DNA of 64,000 bases from DATJKD01 sp963728295 (GCA_963728295.1 CAVSKB010000005.1:124001-188000); one strand, 5' to 3'. Numbered from the stretch's first letter, positions 43,165-51,511 are shown. Translations and numbers: made by a program. The notes: generated by a model not told the origin, from the sequence alone.

Positions 43165-44376
43165 ATGGCGCAAGCGGCCCGTCCGATGACCGACACGCGG
43201 CTCCCGACACGGGAAGAGCTCGTAGACCGCGCACGCGCGATGAAATCGGCGCTGCGCGAGCGGTTACCTGCCGCGCGCGAGGCCGCAACGCTCCCCGCCG
43301 CAACCATCCAGGATTTCAAGGACGCGGGCTTTTTCCGGATCCTGCAGCCGAAGCGCTGGGGCGGGTACGAGATGGACCCGCAGGTGTTCTTCGACGTGCA
43401 GCTCGCGATCGCAGAAGCCGACATGTCGAGCGCCTGGGTGCTGGGCGTCGTCGCCGCGCACCAGTTCCAGATCGGTCTCTTCGACATCCGCGCGCAGGAG
43501 GATGTCTGGGGGACCGATACGAGCGTACTCATCTCCTCGTCGTACCAGCCGGTCGGCAAGGTCGAGCGCGTCGACGGCGGCCTCACGCTCACGGGCCGCT
43601 GGGGTTTCTCGAGCGGCTGCGAGCACTGCGACTGGGTGTTCCTCGGCGCGATCGTTCCGCCGGCGCCGGGTGAGAGCGGCCCGCCCGACATGCGAACCTT
43701 CCTGCTGCCGCGCAAGGACTACCAGATCGTCCGCGACTGGGACGTATTCGGTCTGCAGGCGACGGGGAGCCACGGCATCGTCGTCGACAAGGCGTTCGTT
43801 CCCGAGTACCGCACGCACAAGGCCTCCGACGGTTTCCACGGCACGAACCCCGGCCAGGCCGTCAACGATGGAACGCTCTACCGGCTTCCGTGGGCGCAGC
43901 TTTTCGTACGCGTGATCTCTACCGGCTCGATCGGCGCCGCGCAGGCCGCGCTCGACACCTACTACGAGCTCGCCGCGCGGCGCGTGTCCACCAACACCGG
44001 CAAGTCCGCCAAGATGGACCCCATCGCGCTCAACACCGCTGCGCGCGCGCAGGCGACGATCGACGAGATCAAGGCACTGCTGTTCCGCAACTTCGACGTG
44101 ATGATGGAGACTATCCGTGCAGGCCGGCAGATTTCCTATGCCGACCGGGTGCGCTACCGCTACGAATCCTCGCAGGTGGCGCGCCGCTGCGCGGGCATCG
44201 CCGACGACCTGATGCTGATGCTGGGCGGCTGGGCGATCTACAACACGAGCCCGCTGGTGCAGTGGTGGCTCGACCTGAACGCTGCGCGCGCACACGTTGC
44301 GAGCGACCCCAACCTGATCGGCAGCTCCCTGGGCGCGCTCTGCCTCGGCCAGGACGTCCACGAGTCCTTCGTCTAG
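43165..44376 (+). CDS. HsaA-like flavin-dependent monooxygenase (acyl-CoA dehydrogenase fold)
   Basis: 403 residues from ATG 43165. LPTREELVDRARAMKSALRER, FKDAGFFRILQPKRWGGYEMDP, IAEADMSSAWVLGVVAAHQ, LTGRWGFSSGCEHCDWVFLGA, GLQATGSHGIVVDKAFVP and the C-terminal MLMLGGWAIYNTSPLVQWWLDLNAARAHVASDPN are characteristic of the oxygenase component of the 3-HSA/4-hydroxyphenylacetate-type two-component hydroxylases. It needs a separate flavin reductase (not seen here). With the HsaD- and HsaE-like genes it suggests steroid or related aromatic ring degradation. Confidence 0.9.
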   Translation: MAQAARPMTDTRLPTREELVDRARAMKSALRERLPAAREAATLPAATIQDFKDAGFFRILQPKRWGGYEMDPQVFFDVQLAIAEADMSSAWVLGVVAAHQFQIGLFDIRAQEDVWGTDTSVLISSSYQPVGKVERVDGGLTLTGRWGFSSGCEHCDWVFLGAIVPPAPGESGPPDMRTFLLPRKDYQIVRDWDVFGLQATGSHGIVVDKAFVPEYRTHKASDGFHGTNPGQAVNDGTLYRLPWAQLFVRVISTGSIGAAQAALDTYYELAARRVSTNTGKSAKMDPIALNTAARAQATIDEIKALLFRNFDVMMETIRAGRQISYADRVRYRYESSQVARRCAGIADDLMLMLGGWAIYNTSPLVQWWLDLNAARAHVASDPNLIGSSLGALCLGQDVHESFV

Positions 44377-44412
44377 AGAGAGCTCGGAGCCATTTTCCGA
44401 CGGACGTTGTCC

Positions 44413-44895
44413 CTAGTCGGGGGCGTGCCAGTCGCGCGTGATCCGGGCCGCGCGGATGTCGTATTTGAGCGTCTTGACCGCGATCGAGGTCTCGACGTGA
44501 CGCACCCCGGGCAGCGCGAGGATGCGGTTGTTCGCCACCGCGATGACGTCCTCGAGGCTGGTAAAGAGACCCACGGCGAGGATGTCGCACCGGCCGAGCA
44601 ATATGATCACCGAGCGGATCTCGGGCATCGCGGCGAGCTTGTCGCAGAGATCCTTGACCTCGCTGTGCGCGGCCTGGATCCAGATCAGCACCACCTTCGG
44701 CGCACCGACGCTCGCCACGTTGGTCACCGCCGTGAGCCGGATCAGGTTGTCCTGCTCGAGCCGCTTGATGCGGCTGCGGATCGTGCCCTCGGTGACGCCG
44801 AGCAGCGCGGCGATGCGCCGGTTGCTGACGCGGGCGTCCTTCGACAGCACGCCGATGATGCGGCGATCGAGCTCGTCGAGCACGGGGGTCGTCAT
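44413..44895 (-). CDS. Lrp/AsnC family transcriptional regulator
   Basis: 160 residues. Helix-turn-helix LDRRIIGVLSKDARVSNRRIAALLGVTEGTIRSRIKRLEQDNLI, then the RAM effector domain (VLIWIQAAHSEVKDLCDKLAAMPEIRSVIILLGRCDILAVGLF). Second of two AsnC genes with 4-bp overlap (44892-44895), so a hetero-oligomeric regulator is possible. Likely controls the adjacent catabolic genes; effector unknown. Confidence 0.93.
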   Translation of the reverse strand: MTTPVLDELDRRIIGVLSKDARVSNRRIAALLGVTEGTIRSRIKRLEQDNLIRLTAVTNVASVGAPKVVLIWIQAAHSEVKDLCDKLAAMPEIRSVIILLGRCDILAVGLFTSLEDVIAVANNRILALPGVRHVETSIAVKTLKYDIRAARITRDWHAPD

Positions 44896-45371
44896 GTCAT
44901 GGGTGCCACGTCGAAGTTGAACTTGACGACGTCGGCCGCGATCCCGGTCGAAACGCTGCGGATGCCGGGAATGCGCATCAGCTCTTCGAGCAGGAAATTG
45001 CGCAGATCGTCGAAGTCGCGCAACGCGACCAGGACCTCGATGTCGCGTGCACCCGTCACGAGGTGCACGCTGAAAACCTCGTCGAGCGCGGCCAGGTCGA
45101 TCCCGACGTCCTCGGCGGCGCGGCCCTGGACCTCGATGCCGAGCGCGAGCAGCGCCTTGTAGCCCAGGGCCGCGAAATCGGTGACGGCAACCACCCGCAC
45201 GGCCCGGGTTTGCTCGAGCCGGCGGATCCGGGCGCTGACGGTCGCCGCGGCGATCTTCAGGTCCTGTGCGATCTGCTGGTTGGTGGCCCGACCATTCTTC
45301 TTCAGGAGCGCGACGATCCGCTCGTCGATCTCGTCGAGGGTCGGCGGGTCCGCGAAATTGATGCTCCCCAT
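44892..45371 (-). CDS. Lrp/AsnC family transcriptional regulator
   Basis: 159 residues from ATG 45371. LDEIDERIVALLKKNGRATNQQIAQDLKIAAATVSARIRRLEQTRAV is the helix-turn-helix; the RAM domain follows (LALGIEVQGRAAEDVGIDLAALDEVFSVHLVTGARDIEVLVAL). Only distantly similar to its partner, so not a recent duplication. The pair is divergent from the SnoaL-like gene at 45487, with repeats of CGTAGTG in the 115 bp between. Confidence 0.93.
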   Translation of the reverse strand: MGSINFADPPTLDEIDERIVALLKKNGRATNQQIAQDLKIAAATVSARIRRLEQTRAVRVVAVTDFAALGYKALLALGIEVQGRAAEDVGIDLAALDEVFSVHLVTGARDIEVLVALRDFDDLRNFLLEELMRIPGIRSVSTGIAADVVKFNFDVAPMT

Positions 45372-45486
45372 CTGCCTGCGTATTTCGATCGCACCCGAAC
45401 GCCGGGTTTTATCGTAGTGTAGCAACAAGATTGTGCATTTGCGTAGTGCGGATGGCATGCGCCGCCCGCCGGCGAGGTTTGTCACC

Positions 45487-46119
45487 ATGTCCGAATCCGA
45501 CGATTTGGCAGCGCTGTCGCGCCGCATCGAGCGGCTCGAGTCGCTCGAGCAGATCCGTCAGCTCCCCGCGCGGTACGCGCTTGCGCTCGACATGCGCGAC
45601 CTGGACGCCCTCGCCGGGCTCTTCCCGGAGGACATCGAGGTCGGCAAGTCACGCGGTCGAGAGGCGCTCCGCGCGTGGTTCGATACGACGCTGCGCGTGC
45701 AGTTCACCGGGACCGCCCATCACGTCGGGAATCACGTGATCGAGTTCGAGGACCTGGATCACGCCCGCGGCGTCGTGTACTCGAAGAACGAGCACGAGAC
45801 CGGCGCCGAGTGGGTGATCATGCAGATGATGTACGTCGACGACTACGAGCGCCGCGCCGGGCGCTGGTACTTCCGCCGACGGTTGCCGCTCTACTGGTAC
45901 GCGACCGATCTCAACAAGCCACCGCTGGGGCCCGACAAGATGCGCTGGCCGGGCGTTGCTCCGTACGAGGGCGGTTATCACCAGCTGTTCCCGAGCTGGA
46001 AGGAATTCTGGACGCGCACGGGTGCGCCGTCGGCGCCGGTCGCGGAACCTGCGCCCTTCGACGAGTTCATCAAGCGGATGAGGGCGGACGCCCCGGCGCC
46101 GTCGATCAAGGTCCGCTGA
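45487..46119 (+). CDS. SnoaL-like (nuclear transport factor 2 fold) protein
   Basis: 210 residues from ATG 45487. LEQIRQLPARYALALDMRDLDALAGLFPEDIEVG is the first helix-strand unit of SnoaL-type proteins, followed by HHVGNHVIEFEDLDHARGVVYSKNEHET and YERRAGRWYFRRRLPLYWYATDL. The C-terminal extension after the fold (WPGVAPYEGGYHQLFPSWKEFW) is also seen in homologs of steroid- and terpenoid-degraders. Such proteins act as isomerases, dehydratases or ring-opening enzymes; specific role unknown. Confidence 0.85.
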   Translation: MSESDDLAALSRRIERLESLEQIRQLPARYALALDMRDLDALAGLFPEDIEVGKSRGREALRAWFDTTLRVQFTGTAHHVGNHVIEFEDLDHARGVVYSKNEHETGAEWVIMQMMYVDDYERRAGRWYFRRRLPLYWYATDLNKPPLGPDKMRWPGVAPYEGGYHQLFPSWKEFWTRTGAPSAPVAEPAPFDEFIKRMRADAPAPSIKVR

Positions 46120-46147
46120 CCCGAAAAATGGCTCGGAGCCACTCCGC

Positions 46148-47257
46148 TCAGGCGACGGGGAGCTGGGGATAGTCGAGGTAGCCGCGGGGGCCGGGCGTAT
46201 AAAGCGTGTGCCGGTCGAACCCGGCGAGCGGCAGGCCCTCGCGCAGGCGCCGCACCAGGTCGGGGTTGCCGATGAAGTGGCGTGCGAAGGAGACGGCGTC
46301 ACCTGCTCGCGCGCGGATAGCCGCGCGGGCGCTGTCGCCGCGAAAGCCGTCGTTGAGGACGATCGGGCCCGAGTAGTGACGGCGCGCGATCGCGAACGCG
46401 TCGAGCGCGCGGATCGGCGAGCGGATGACGTGCAGATACGCGATGCGAAGCGGCGCGATCGCATCGAGGAGGGCGCCGTAGGTCAGCTCGGGCTCCGGAT
46501 CGAGGACATCGTTGAACGGGTTGGCGGGGCAGATGCGCATGCCGACGCGGCCCGGCCCGATCGCGCCGCATAACGCCTCCATCACCTCGACCGCGAAACG
46601 CGCGCGATTGGCCGCCACGCCGCCGTAGGCGTCGCGACGCAGGTTGCTGTTCGCGGCGAGAAACTGCATCGGCAGATAGCCGCTCGCGGCGTGCAGCTCC
46701 ACGCCGTCGAACCCCGCCCCGCGTGCAAGCCGCGCCGCATGCGCGTATTCCTCGACGACGCCGGGTATCTCCGCGAGCGAGAGCGCCGCCGGCAGGTCGC
46801 AGTCCTGCATCCCGGCGTCGTCGGTGTACATCTGCACGTTCGCCCGCAGCGCCGACGGCGCCACCGTCATCGCCTCGGCGAACTTGTTGTGGCGGCTCGC
46901 GACGCGCCCCACGTGCATCAGCTGCACGACGATGCGCGCGCCGCCAGCGTGCACGCGATCGGTGACCGCGCGCCATGCCGCCGCCTGTGCCGCCTCGTGC
47001 AGACCCGGCGTGCGGCAGTAGCCCTTGCCGTGGATCGATGGCTGAGTGCCCTCGGTGACGATGAGCCCGGCGTCCGCGCGCGCGCCGTAGTACTCGACGT
47101 GCAGATCGGAGACAAGATCGCCCGGCGAGGCGCGGCTGCGCGTCATCGGCGCCATCACCACGCGGTTGGCGCAGTGGATCTCGCCGAGCTCGATCGGTGT
47201 GAAAAGCGGGTCGTCCTGGGTCAAGCGCGCTTCCACGCGGCCGGCAAGGTCTGTCAT
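46148..47257 (-). CDS. Old Yellow Enzyme family alkene reductase
   Basis: 369 residues from ATG 47257. TIM-barrel flavoenzyme: LFTPIELGEIHCANRVVMAPMTRSRA, GLIVTEGTQPSIHGKGY, IVVQLMHVGRVA, GVELHAASGYLPMQFL, NLRRDAYGG, and the C-terminal GDAVSFARHFIGNPDLVRRLREGLPL (FMN phosphate site). The substrate-binding pair normally His-x-x-Asn is here His189 and Ser192, an unusual change. Reduces activated C=C bonds with NADPH, plausible for enone intermediates of steroid or terpenoid breakdown. Confidence 0.92.
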   Translation of the reverse strand: MTDLAGRVEARLTQDDPLFTPIELGEIHCANRVVMAPMTRSRASPGDLVSDLHVEYYGARADAGLIVTEGTQPSIHGKGYCRTPGLHEAAQAAAWRAVTDRVHAGGARIVVQLMHVGRVASRHNKFAEAMTVAPSALRANVQMYTDDAGMQDCDLPAALSLAEIPGVVEEYAHAARLARGAGFDGVELHAASGYLPMQFLAANSNLRRDAYGGVAANRARFAVEVMEALCGAIGPGRVGMRICPANPFNDVLDPEPELTYGALLDAIAPLRIAYLHVIRSPIRALDAFAIARRHYSGPIVLNDGFRGDSARAAIRARAGDAVSFARHFIGNPDLVRRLREGLPLAGFDRHTLYTPGPRGYLDYPQLPVA

Positions 47258-47309
47258 TGTATCGGCCCGGCGACGCAGGTCCGCGACGCCGCAAAGACAC
47301 GGAGTCCGC

Positions 47310-48227
47310 ATGAGATTGCTCGTCGTCGGCGGGACGGGATTGATCGGCGGCGACGCCGCGCTCAGGCTCCGCGCGGCGGGTCACGAGGTCGCCATCGCGG
47401 CGCGCAAGCCCGCGCCGGCGGGCACCGGCATGGCGGCGCTCGAGTTCCTGCCGTGCGATTACCTGGCGGGCGGCCTGCCACGCGCCCAGCTTGCGAGATT
47501 CGAGGCGCTCGTATTCGCGGCGGGCAACGACATCCGTCACGCACCGCGCGGATTCGACGACGCCACGCACTGGGACCGCGTCAACTCGGCAGGGGTACCC
47601 CGCTTCTTCGAACAGGCCCGCGACGCCGGCGTGCGCCACGCGATCAACATTGGCAGCTTCTATCCTCAGGCCGCGCCGCATCTGGTCGAGAAGATCGCCT
47701 ATGTCCGTTCGCGCAAGCGCGCCGACGACGGCGTACGCGCGCTGGGCACTGAGAATTTCCGAGTCATGAGCGTGAACGCGCCCTGGATAGTGGGCACGCT
47801 GCCGGGCCTCACCGTCGGCCTGTTCGACGCGCTGACCCGCTACGCCGAAGGCACGCTCGTCCCCGGGCCGGCGTTCGTACCGGCCGGCGGCGTGAATTTC
47901 ATGTCCGCACGCTCGTTGTCCGAGGCCGTCGTGGGAGCGCTCGCGCGCGGCCGCCCGGGCGCCGCCTACCTCGTGGGCGACGAGAACCTCAGCTTCGAGG
48001 AATTCTTCGGCCATTTCTTCCGGGCCGCCGGGCGCGAGGTACCGCCTGTGCGCGACCAGGAGCATCCGCTGCTGCCCGACTCGACGCTTTATTTCGGGCG
48101 TGGCAACACCTTGTACTACGAGCCCGATGCCGCCGAGACGGCGCTGCTCGGGTACCGGCGCGGGGATGTGGGCCAGGCACTGCGCGAGATCGTCGCGCAA
48201 TACGTCCCGGGCGCCGCCGGTCGATGA
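47310..48227 (+). CDS. NAD-dependent epimerase/dehydratase family protein
   Basis: 305 residues; GGAG eight bases before ATG 47310. Extended-SDR Rossmann start MRLLVVGGTGLIGGDAALRLRAAGHEVAIAARKP; the active-site YxxxK is replaced by a YVRSRKRAD segment, so catalysis is uncertain. NINIGSFYPQ-like INIGSFYPQ and VNAPWIVG follow. Homologs accompany steroid and terpenoid catabolic genes. Its last 4 bases overlap the SnoaL-like start. Confidence 0.85.
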   Translation: MRLLVVGGTGLIGGDAALRLRAAGHEVAIAARKPAPAGTGMAALEFLPCDYLAGGLPRAQLARFEALVFAAGNDIRHAPRGFDDATHWDRVNSAGVPRFFEQARDAGVRHAINIGSFYPQAAPHLVEKIAYVRSRKRADDGVRALGTENFRVMSVNAPWIVGTLPGLTVGLFDALTRYAEGTLVPGPAFVPAGGVNFMSARSLSEAVVGALARGRPGAAYLVGDENLSFEEFFGHFFRAAGREVPPVRDQEHPLLPDSTLYFGRGNTLYYEPDAAETALLGYRRGDVGQALREIVAQYVPGAAGR

Positions 48228-48656
48228 GCGACGCTCGCGTCGCGCTGCTGCTCGATGAGCGCGACCTGCGCCGGAGCGCCGAGCTCTATGCGCAGGGTGC
48301 CGACCGTCGCGACAAGGATGCTGTGGGCGTCGATCTTCACCGACGACGGCGTGATCGAAGCACCGGGACTTCGGCTCGAGGGCCGCGCCAACATCGTCGC
48401 GGCGCTCGATGTGATGGCACGGCTCTACGTCGCCACTCAGCATCGGGTGCACAACCAGGTGGTGAGCATCGAGGACGACTCGGCGCAGGGTGAGACGTAT
48501 TCCACGGCCGATCATCTTTCGGTCGACGGCGGCACGCGCACGATCCTCACCTGGGCGATCCGCTACCAGGATCGCTGGCGCCGGGTCGACGGCCGGTGGC
48601 AGTTCAGCCACCGCTTGCTCGTGATCGACTGGACCGACACCCGCACGATCGCCTGA
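48224..48656 (+). pseudogene. SnoaL-like protein with one +1 frameshift
   Basis: ATG 48224 overlaps the previous stop (ATGA). First frame gives DERDLRRSAELYAQGADRRDK; the second, from about 48317, gives MLWASIFTDDGVIEAPGLRLEGRANIVAALDVMARLYVATQHRVHNQVVSI and ends at 48656. Removing one G at 48316/48317 yields a single SnoaL domain of about 143 residues. Same NTF2-like fold as the protein at 45487. Confidence 0.78.
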
Positions 48657-48717
48657 GCCCGCCTCCGCCCGGCCCGATTTCGAGTGAGCCGCGGTGGGAC
48701 TGTGGTAGCGTCGGCTC

Positions 48718-49035
48718 ATGACTACCCGCCGTCCGGACCGCATCGACGCGCTGACGCGCGAGCTCACGCGTCTCGACGACGAGGCGATCGACACGCTGTA
48801 TGGTCTCGAGCCCGTGTTCGAGCCGGGCGGCACGCTTGCCGGAGCAGGGCTGACCGAGTTCGTGAGCGTGGAGTGCCCATACTGCTGGCAGAGCTATGGC
48901 ACCCAGGTTGACCTGAGCGGCGGCTCGTTCACACACGTCGAGGACTGCCAGGTCTGCTGCCAGCCGATCGAGCTCGAATGCGAGGTCGACCAGACCGGCG
49001 TGCTCACGGCCGTACACCCGCGCCGGATGGACTGA
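48718..49035 (+). CDS. CPXCG motif-containing cysteine-rich protein
   Basis: 105 residues. The C-terminal 55 residues form a zinc-ribbon-like domain with VECPYCWQSYGTQVDLSGG and HVEDCQVCCQPIELECEV; the four Cys pairs probably bind zinc. The N-terminal 45 residues are a helical extension not always present in this family. Function unknown; widespread in gammaproteobacteria. Confidence 0.88.
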   Translation: MTTRRPDRIDALTRELTRLDDEAIDTLYGLEPVFEPGGTLAGAGLTEFVSVECPYCWQSYGTQVDLSGGSFTHVEDCQVCCQPIELECEVDQTGVLTAVHPRRMD

Positions 49036-49162
49036 TCCAGCCTTCCAGAGCCGATTTTCGGCGAATCGTGACGGGGCGCACGCACGCGGAACCGCGCCGC
49101 GAATATGTTGACCAGCGCTGAAGGTCCGACGGTCCATGACCTGGCCTGGAGCACAAGGCGCC

Positions 49163-49798
49163 ATGCGATCCACGCGTTACCGAATTGCAGCCCTGCTTAC
49201 CGTAGTTGCGGTGCTTCCCGGCTGCTCCTCGACCATGAGCAAGGACGAGTGCCGCACCGTGGACTGGCGTACCGTCGGGTACGAGGACGGCGTTGCCGGT
49301 CGCTCGGGCGAGCGCATCGGTGAGCATCGCAAGGCCTGCGCCGAGCACGGTGTGACACCCGATCTCAACGCGTATCGCGCCGGCCGTGCCGAGGGACTTC
49401 GCGAATACTGCCAGCCGCACAACGGTTACCGGGCCGGGGTGAACGGCGCGCCCTATTACGACAGCTGCCCGCCGGAGCTCGCACCGGCCTTCGTCGCCGC
49501 ATATGAATCCGGCCGCGAGCTCTACGTCCGGGAGCGCCGGGTTTCGGACGCCGATGCGGCGATCGCATACCGCCGGCGTGAGATAGCGCGGCTCGAAAGC
49601 CGTCTCGCCGATCGGACGCTCACCGTGATCAGCGACACCGCGACTGCCGAAGAGCGCACCGACGCGGTGCTCGACACCAAGCATGCCGCCGAACGCATCG
49701 GCCAGCTCAAGTCGGAGATCACCGCGCTCGAACGCGATCGCGCCCGCTACCAGCAGGAGCTCGAGACCTACCGCTCCACCGTCGCCTCGATGCCCTGA
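49163..49798 (+). CDS. DUF2799 lipoprotein
   Basis: 211 residues from ATG 49163. Lipobox VVAVLPGC (Cys about residue 21). DUF2799 motifs: ECRTVDWRTVGYEDGVAGRSGERIGEHRKAC, YRAGRAEGLREYCQPHNGYRAGVNG. The last 80 residues are a coiled coil (YRRREIARLESRLADRT, AAERIGQLKSEITALERDRARYQQELETY). Probably outer-membrane-anchored periplasmic protein. Convergent with the VOC gene, 9 bp apart. Confidence 0.88.
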   Translation: MRSTRYRIAALLTVVAVLPGCSSTMSKDECRTVDWRTVGYEDGVAGRSGERIGEHRKACAEHGVTPDLNAYRAGRAEGLREYCQPHNGYRAGVNGAPYYDSCPPELAPAFVAAYESGRELYVRERRVSDADAAIAYRRREIARLESRLADRTLTVISDTATAEERTDAVLDTKHAAERIGQLKSEITALERDRARYQQELETYRSTVASMP

Positions 49799-49807
49799 TC
49801 GTTCCGG

Positions 49808-50170
49808 TCAGGTGAGGCACACCGCCTCGACGTTGTTGCCGTCCGGGTCGACCAGGAACGCGGCGTAGTACTTCGGACCGTAGTCCGTGCGCAGTCCCGG
49901 CTTGCCGTTGTCGCGGCCGCCCGCCTCGAGCCCCGCATGATGAAACCCGTCGACGGCGCGGCGATCCCTCGCGCGAAATGCCACGTGCACACCAGGCCCC
50001 GGCGCGCCTTCGCGCGGCACGAGCCAGAGCGCCGGCGCGTCCTTCGGGCCGAACCCGGCGCCGCTCGCGTCGCGCGAGCAAAGGCCGAAACTTAGCGGCG
50101 CGAGCGCGGCGGTGTAGAAACGGACGCTCGCATCGAGGCTACCGACCCGCAAACCAACATGGTCGTACAT
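49808..50170 (-). CDS. VOC (glyoxalase-like) family protein
   Basis: 120 residues from ATG 50170, with GGAGGA upstream. MYDHVGLRVGSLDASVRFYTAALAPLSF starts the first beta-alpha-beta-beta-beta module (His4 metal ligand), VHVAFRARDRRAVDGFHHAGLEAGG the second, closing with YYAAFLVDPDGNNVEAV (Glu ligand). A metal-dependent lyase, dioxygenase or resistance protein; substrate unknown. Downstream of the AraC regulator on the same strand. Confidence 0.9.
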   Translation of the reverse strand: MYDHVGLRVGSLDASVRFYTAALAPLSFGLCSRDASGAGFGPKDAPALWLVPREGAPGPGVHVAFRARDRRAVDGFHHAGLEAGGRDNGKPGLRTDYGPKYYAAFLVDPDGNNVEAVCLT

Positions 50171-50195
50171 GACTGGCTCCTCCATTCAGGGGAAC

Positions 50196-51044
50196 TCATC
50201 TTCCCGCGGTGGCGGCCAGCCGTTCTTGGAGAATCTTGCGGTCCGATGAGTGGAGGCGCCGGAAGCGGCGCGGCGACAGGCCCGCGGCGCGGCGGAACGT
50301 GCGCACGAAGTTCGACAGGTCGCCGAAGCCGACTTCGCCGGCGACGTCGGTGATGGAGCGGTCGCCGTCGGCAAGCAGCCGCGCGGCGTTGCGCAGCCGG
50401 GTCCGCACCAGGTACTGGTGCGGCGTCACGCCGACGACGGCCGCGAACATCCGCAGGAAATGAAAAGCGCTGATGCCGACATGCGACGCGATGGTTGCGA
50501 GCTCCACGGCCTCGTTCGAGTTCGCATCGATCCAGAGCGCGGCAGCAACGGCGCGGCGCCGATCCGCCGGCCGGACGCGGCCGGGGCGGTGCGTTCTGCC
50601 GGAAGCCCGCTCGACGAAGCGCGTGACGAGCATGATGGCCGCCTCGTCGAGGCCGAGATCGGTCGTACCCGAAACGCAGGCCTGGACGCGCTCGCCCAGT
50701 ACCATGAGGTCCGGCAGCGGCGGCAGCGCCCCACGCTGCCAGATCGCCGGCCCATCGCCGATCTGCTCGACGAGCTCGGGCGCCACGCGGATCGAGAGAC
50801 ACTCGTCACCGTGCGCGTGATCGTGTGTGCAGACAAATTCCTGGCCCGGGAAGCCGATCATCACCGAGCCCGCGACGAGCTCGTGCGAGCGCCCGCGGGT
50901 GGTGCAGCCGAAACTGCCCTTGCGCACGTAAGAGACGGAGTAGCCGCCGTGCCATTCGGCGAACGGCGCCGTCCCCGGCGCGATGTCGCACCGGTAGTCG
51001 GTCACCGAGACGGGACCGGCATGCAGCGTCGACCGAAAGGCCAT
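50196..51044 (-). CDS. AraC family transcriptional regulator
   Basis: 282 residues. N-terminal cupin-like ligand domain (YSVSYVRKGSFGCTTRGRSHELVAGSVMIGFPGQEFVCTHDHAHGDECLSI) and a C-terminal double helix-turn-helix (LATIASHVGISAFHFLRMFAAVVGVTPHQYLVRTRLRNAARLL; SITDVAGEVGFGDLSNFVRTFRRAAGLSPRRFR). Likely regulates the VOC gene it precedes by 25 bp. Divergent from the ArsR-SRPBCC pair. Confidence 0.93.
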   Translation of the reverse strand: MAFRSTLHAGPVSVTDYRCDIAPGTAPFAEWHGGYSVSYVRKGSFGCTTRGRSHELVAGSVMIGFPGQEFVCTHDHAHGDECLSIRVAPELVEQIGDGPAIWQRGALPPLPDLMVLGERVQACVSGTTDLGLDEAAIMLVTRFVERASGRTHRPGRVRPADRRRAVAAALWIDANSNEAVELATIASHVGISAFHFLRMFAAVVGVTPHQYLVRTRLRNAARLLADGDRSITDVAGEVGFGDLSNFVRTFRRAAGLSPRRFRRLHSSDRKILQERLAATAGR

Positions 51045-51138
51045 GCCCGAATGCTCCGTGCGTCTCCTGCCGGTATTTTCTCATAACGCACCCGAATCCC
51101 CGTCACCAGACGCGCCGTGGCCACGCTTAACCGCATCG

Positions 51139-51181
51139 TTGACCGACGATCGTCGTACGATTATCATTCAACCATATGGTT
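51139..51181 (+). promoter_or_regulatory. Promoter and palindromic operator spanning the ArsR start codon
   Basis: TTGACC (51139-51144), 17-bp spacer, TATCAT (51162-51167). The perfect palindrome AACCATATGGTT (51170-51181) contains the ATG start (51176-51178) at its centre. A start point 7 bases after the -10 would leave a 5' leader of only about two bases, so the mRNA would be leaderless or nearly so and the repressor would sit on the transcription start. Confidence 0.7.
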
Positions 51182-51511
51182 AATCATTCCGCCGATCGCC
51201 TGGACCGCGTGTTGCGCGCGCTCGCGGACCCGACGCGCCGCCAGATGCTGCGCAGCCTCGCCTCGCGCGAGCGCACCGTGGGCGAACTGGCCGAGCCGCA
51301 CCGCATCTCGCTCGCCGCCGCGTCCAAGCACATCAAGTCGCTGGAGCGCGCAGGGCTGGTGCGGCGCACCGTGCAGGGCCGCACGCATTTCTGCCGGCTG
51401 GATCCCAAGCCCCTGGCCGGTGTGCACGACTGGCTGAGTTTCTACGAGCGGTTCTGGAATGAGCGGCTCGATGCTCTCGAGGCGCTGCTGCGCCACCCGG
51501 AAAAGGAGTGA
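51176..51511 (+). CDS. ArsR family winged-helix regulator
   Basis: 111 residues. ADRLDRVLRALADPTRRQMLRSLASRERTVGELAEPHRISLAAASKHIKSLERAGLVRRTVQGRTHFCRLDPKPL is a complete ArsR-type winged helix; no metal-binding ELCV motif is present, so it belongs to the ArsR subgroup paired with SRPBCC proteins rather than to arsenic sensors. Followed six bases later by the SRPBCC gene. Confidence 0.92.
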   Translation: MVNHSADRLDRVLRALADPTRRQMLRSLASRERTVGELAEPHRISLAAASKHIKSLERAGLVRRTVQGRTHFCRLDPKPLAGVHDWLSFYERFWNERLDALEALLRHPEKE

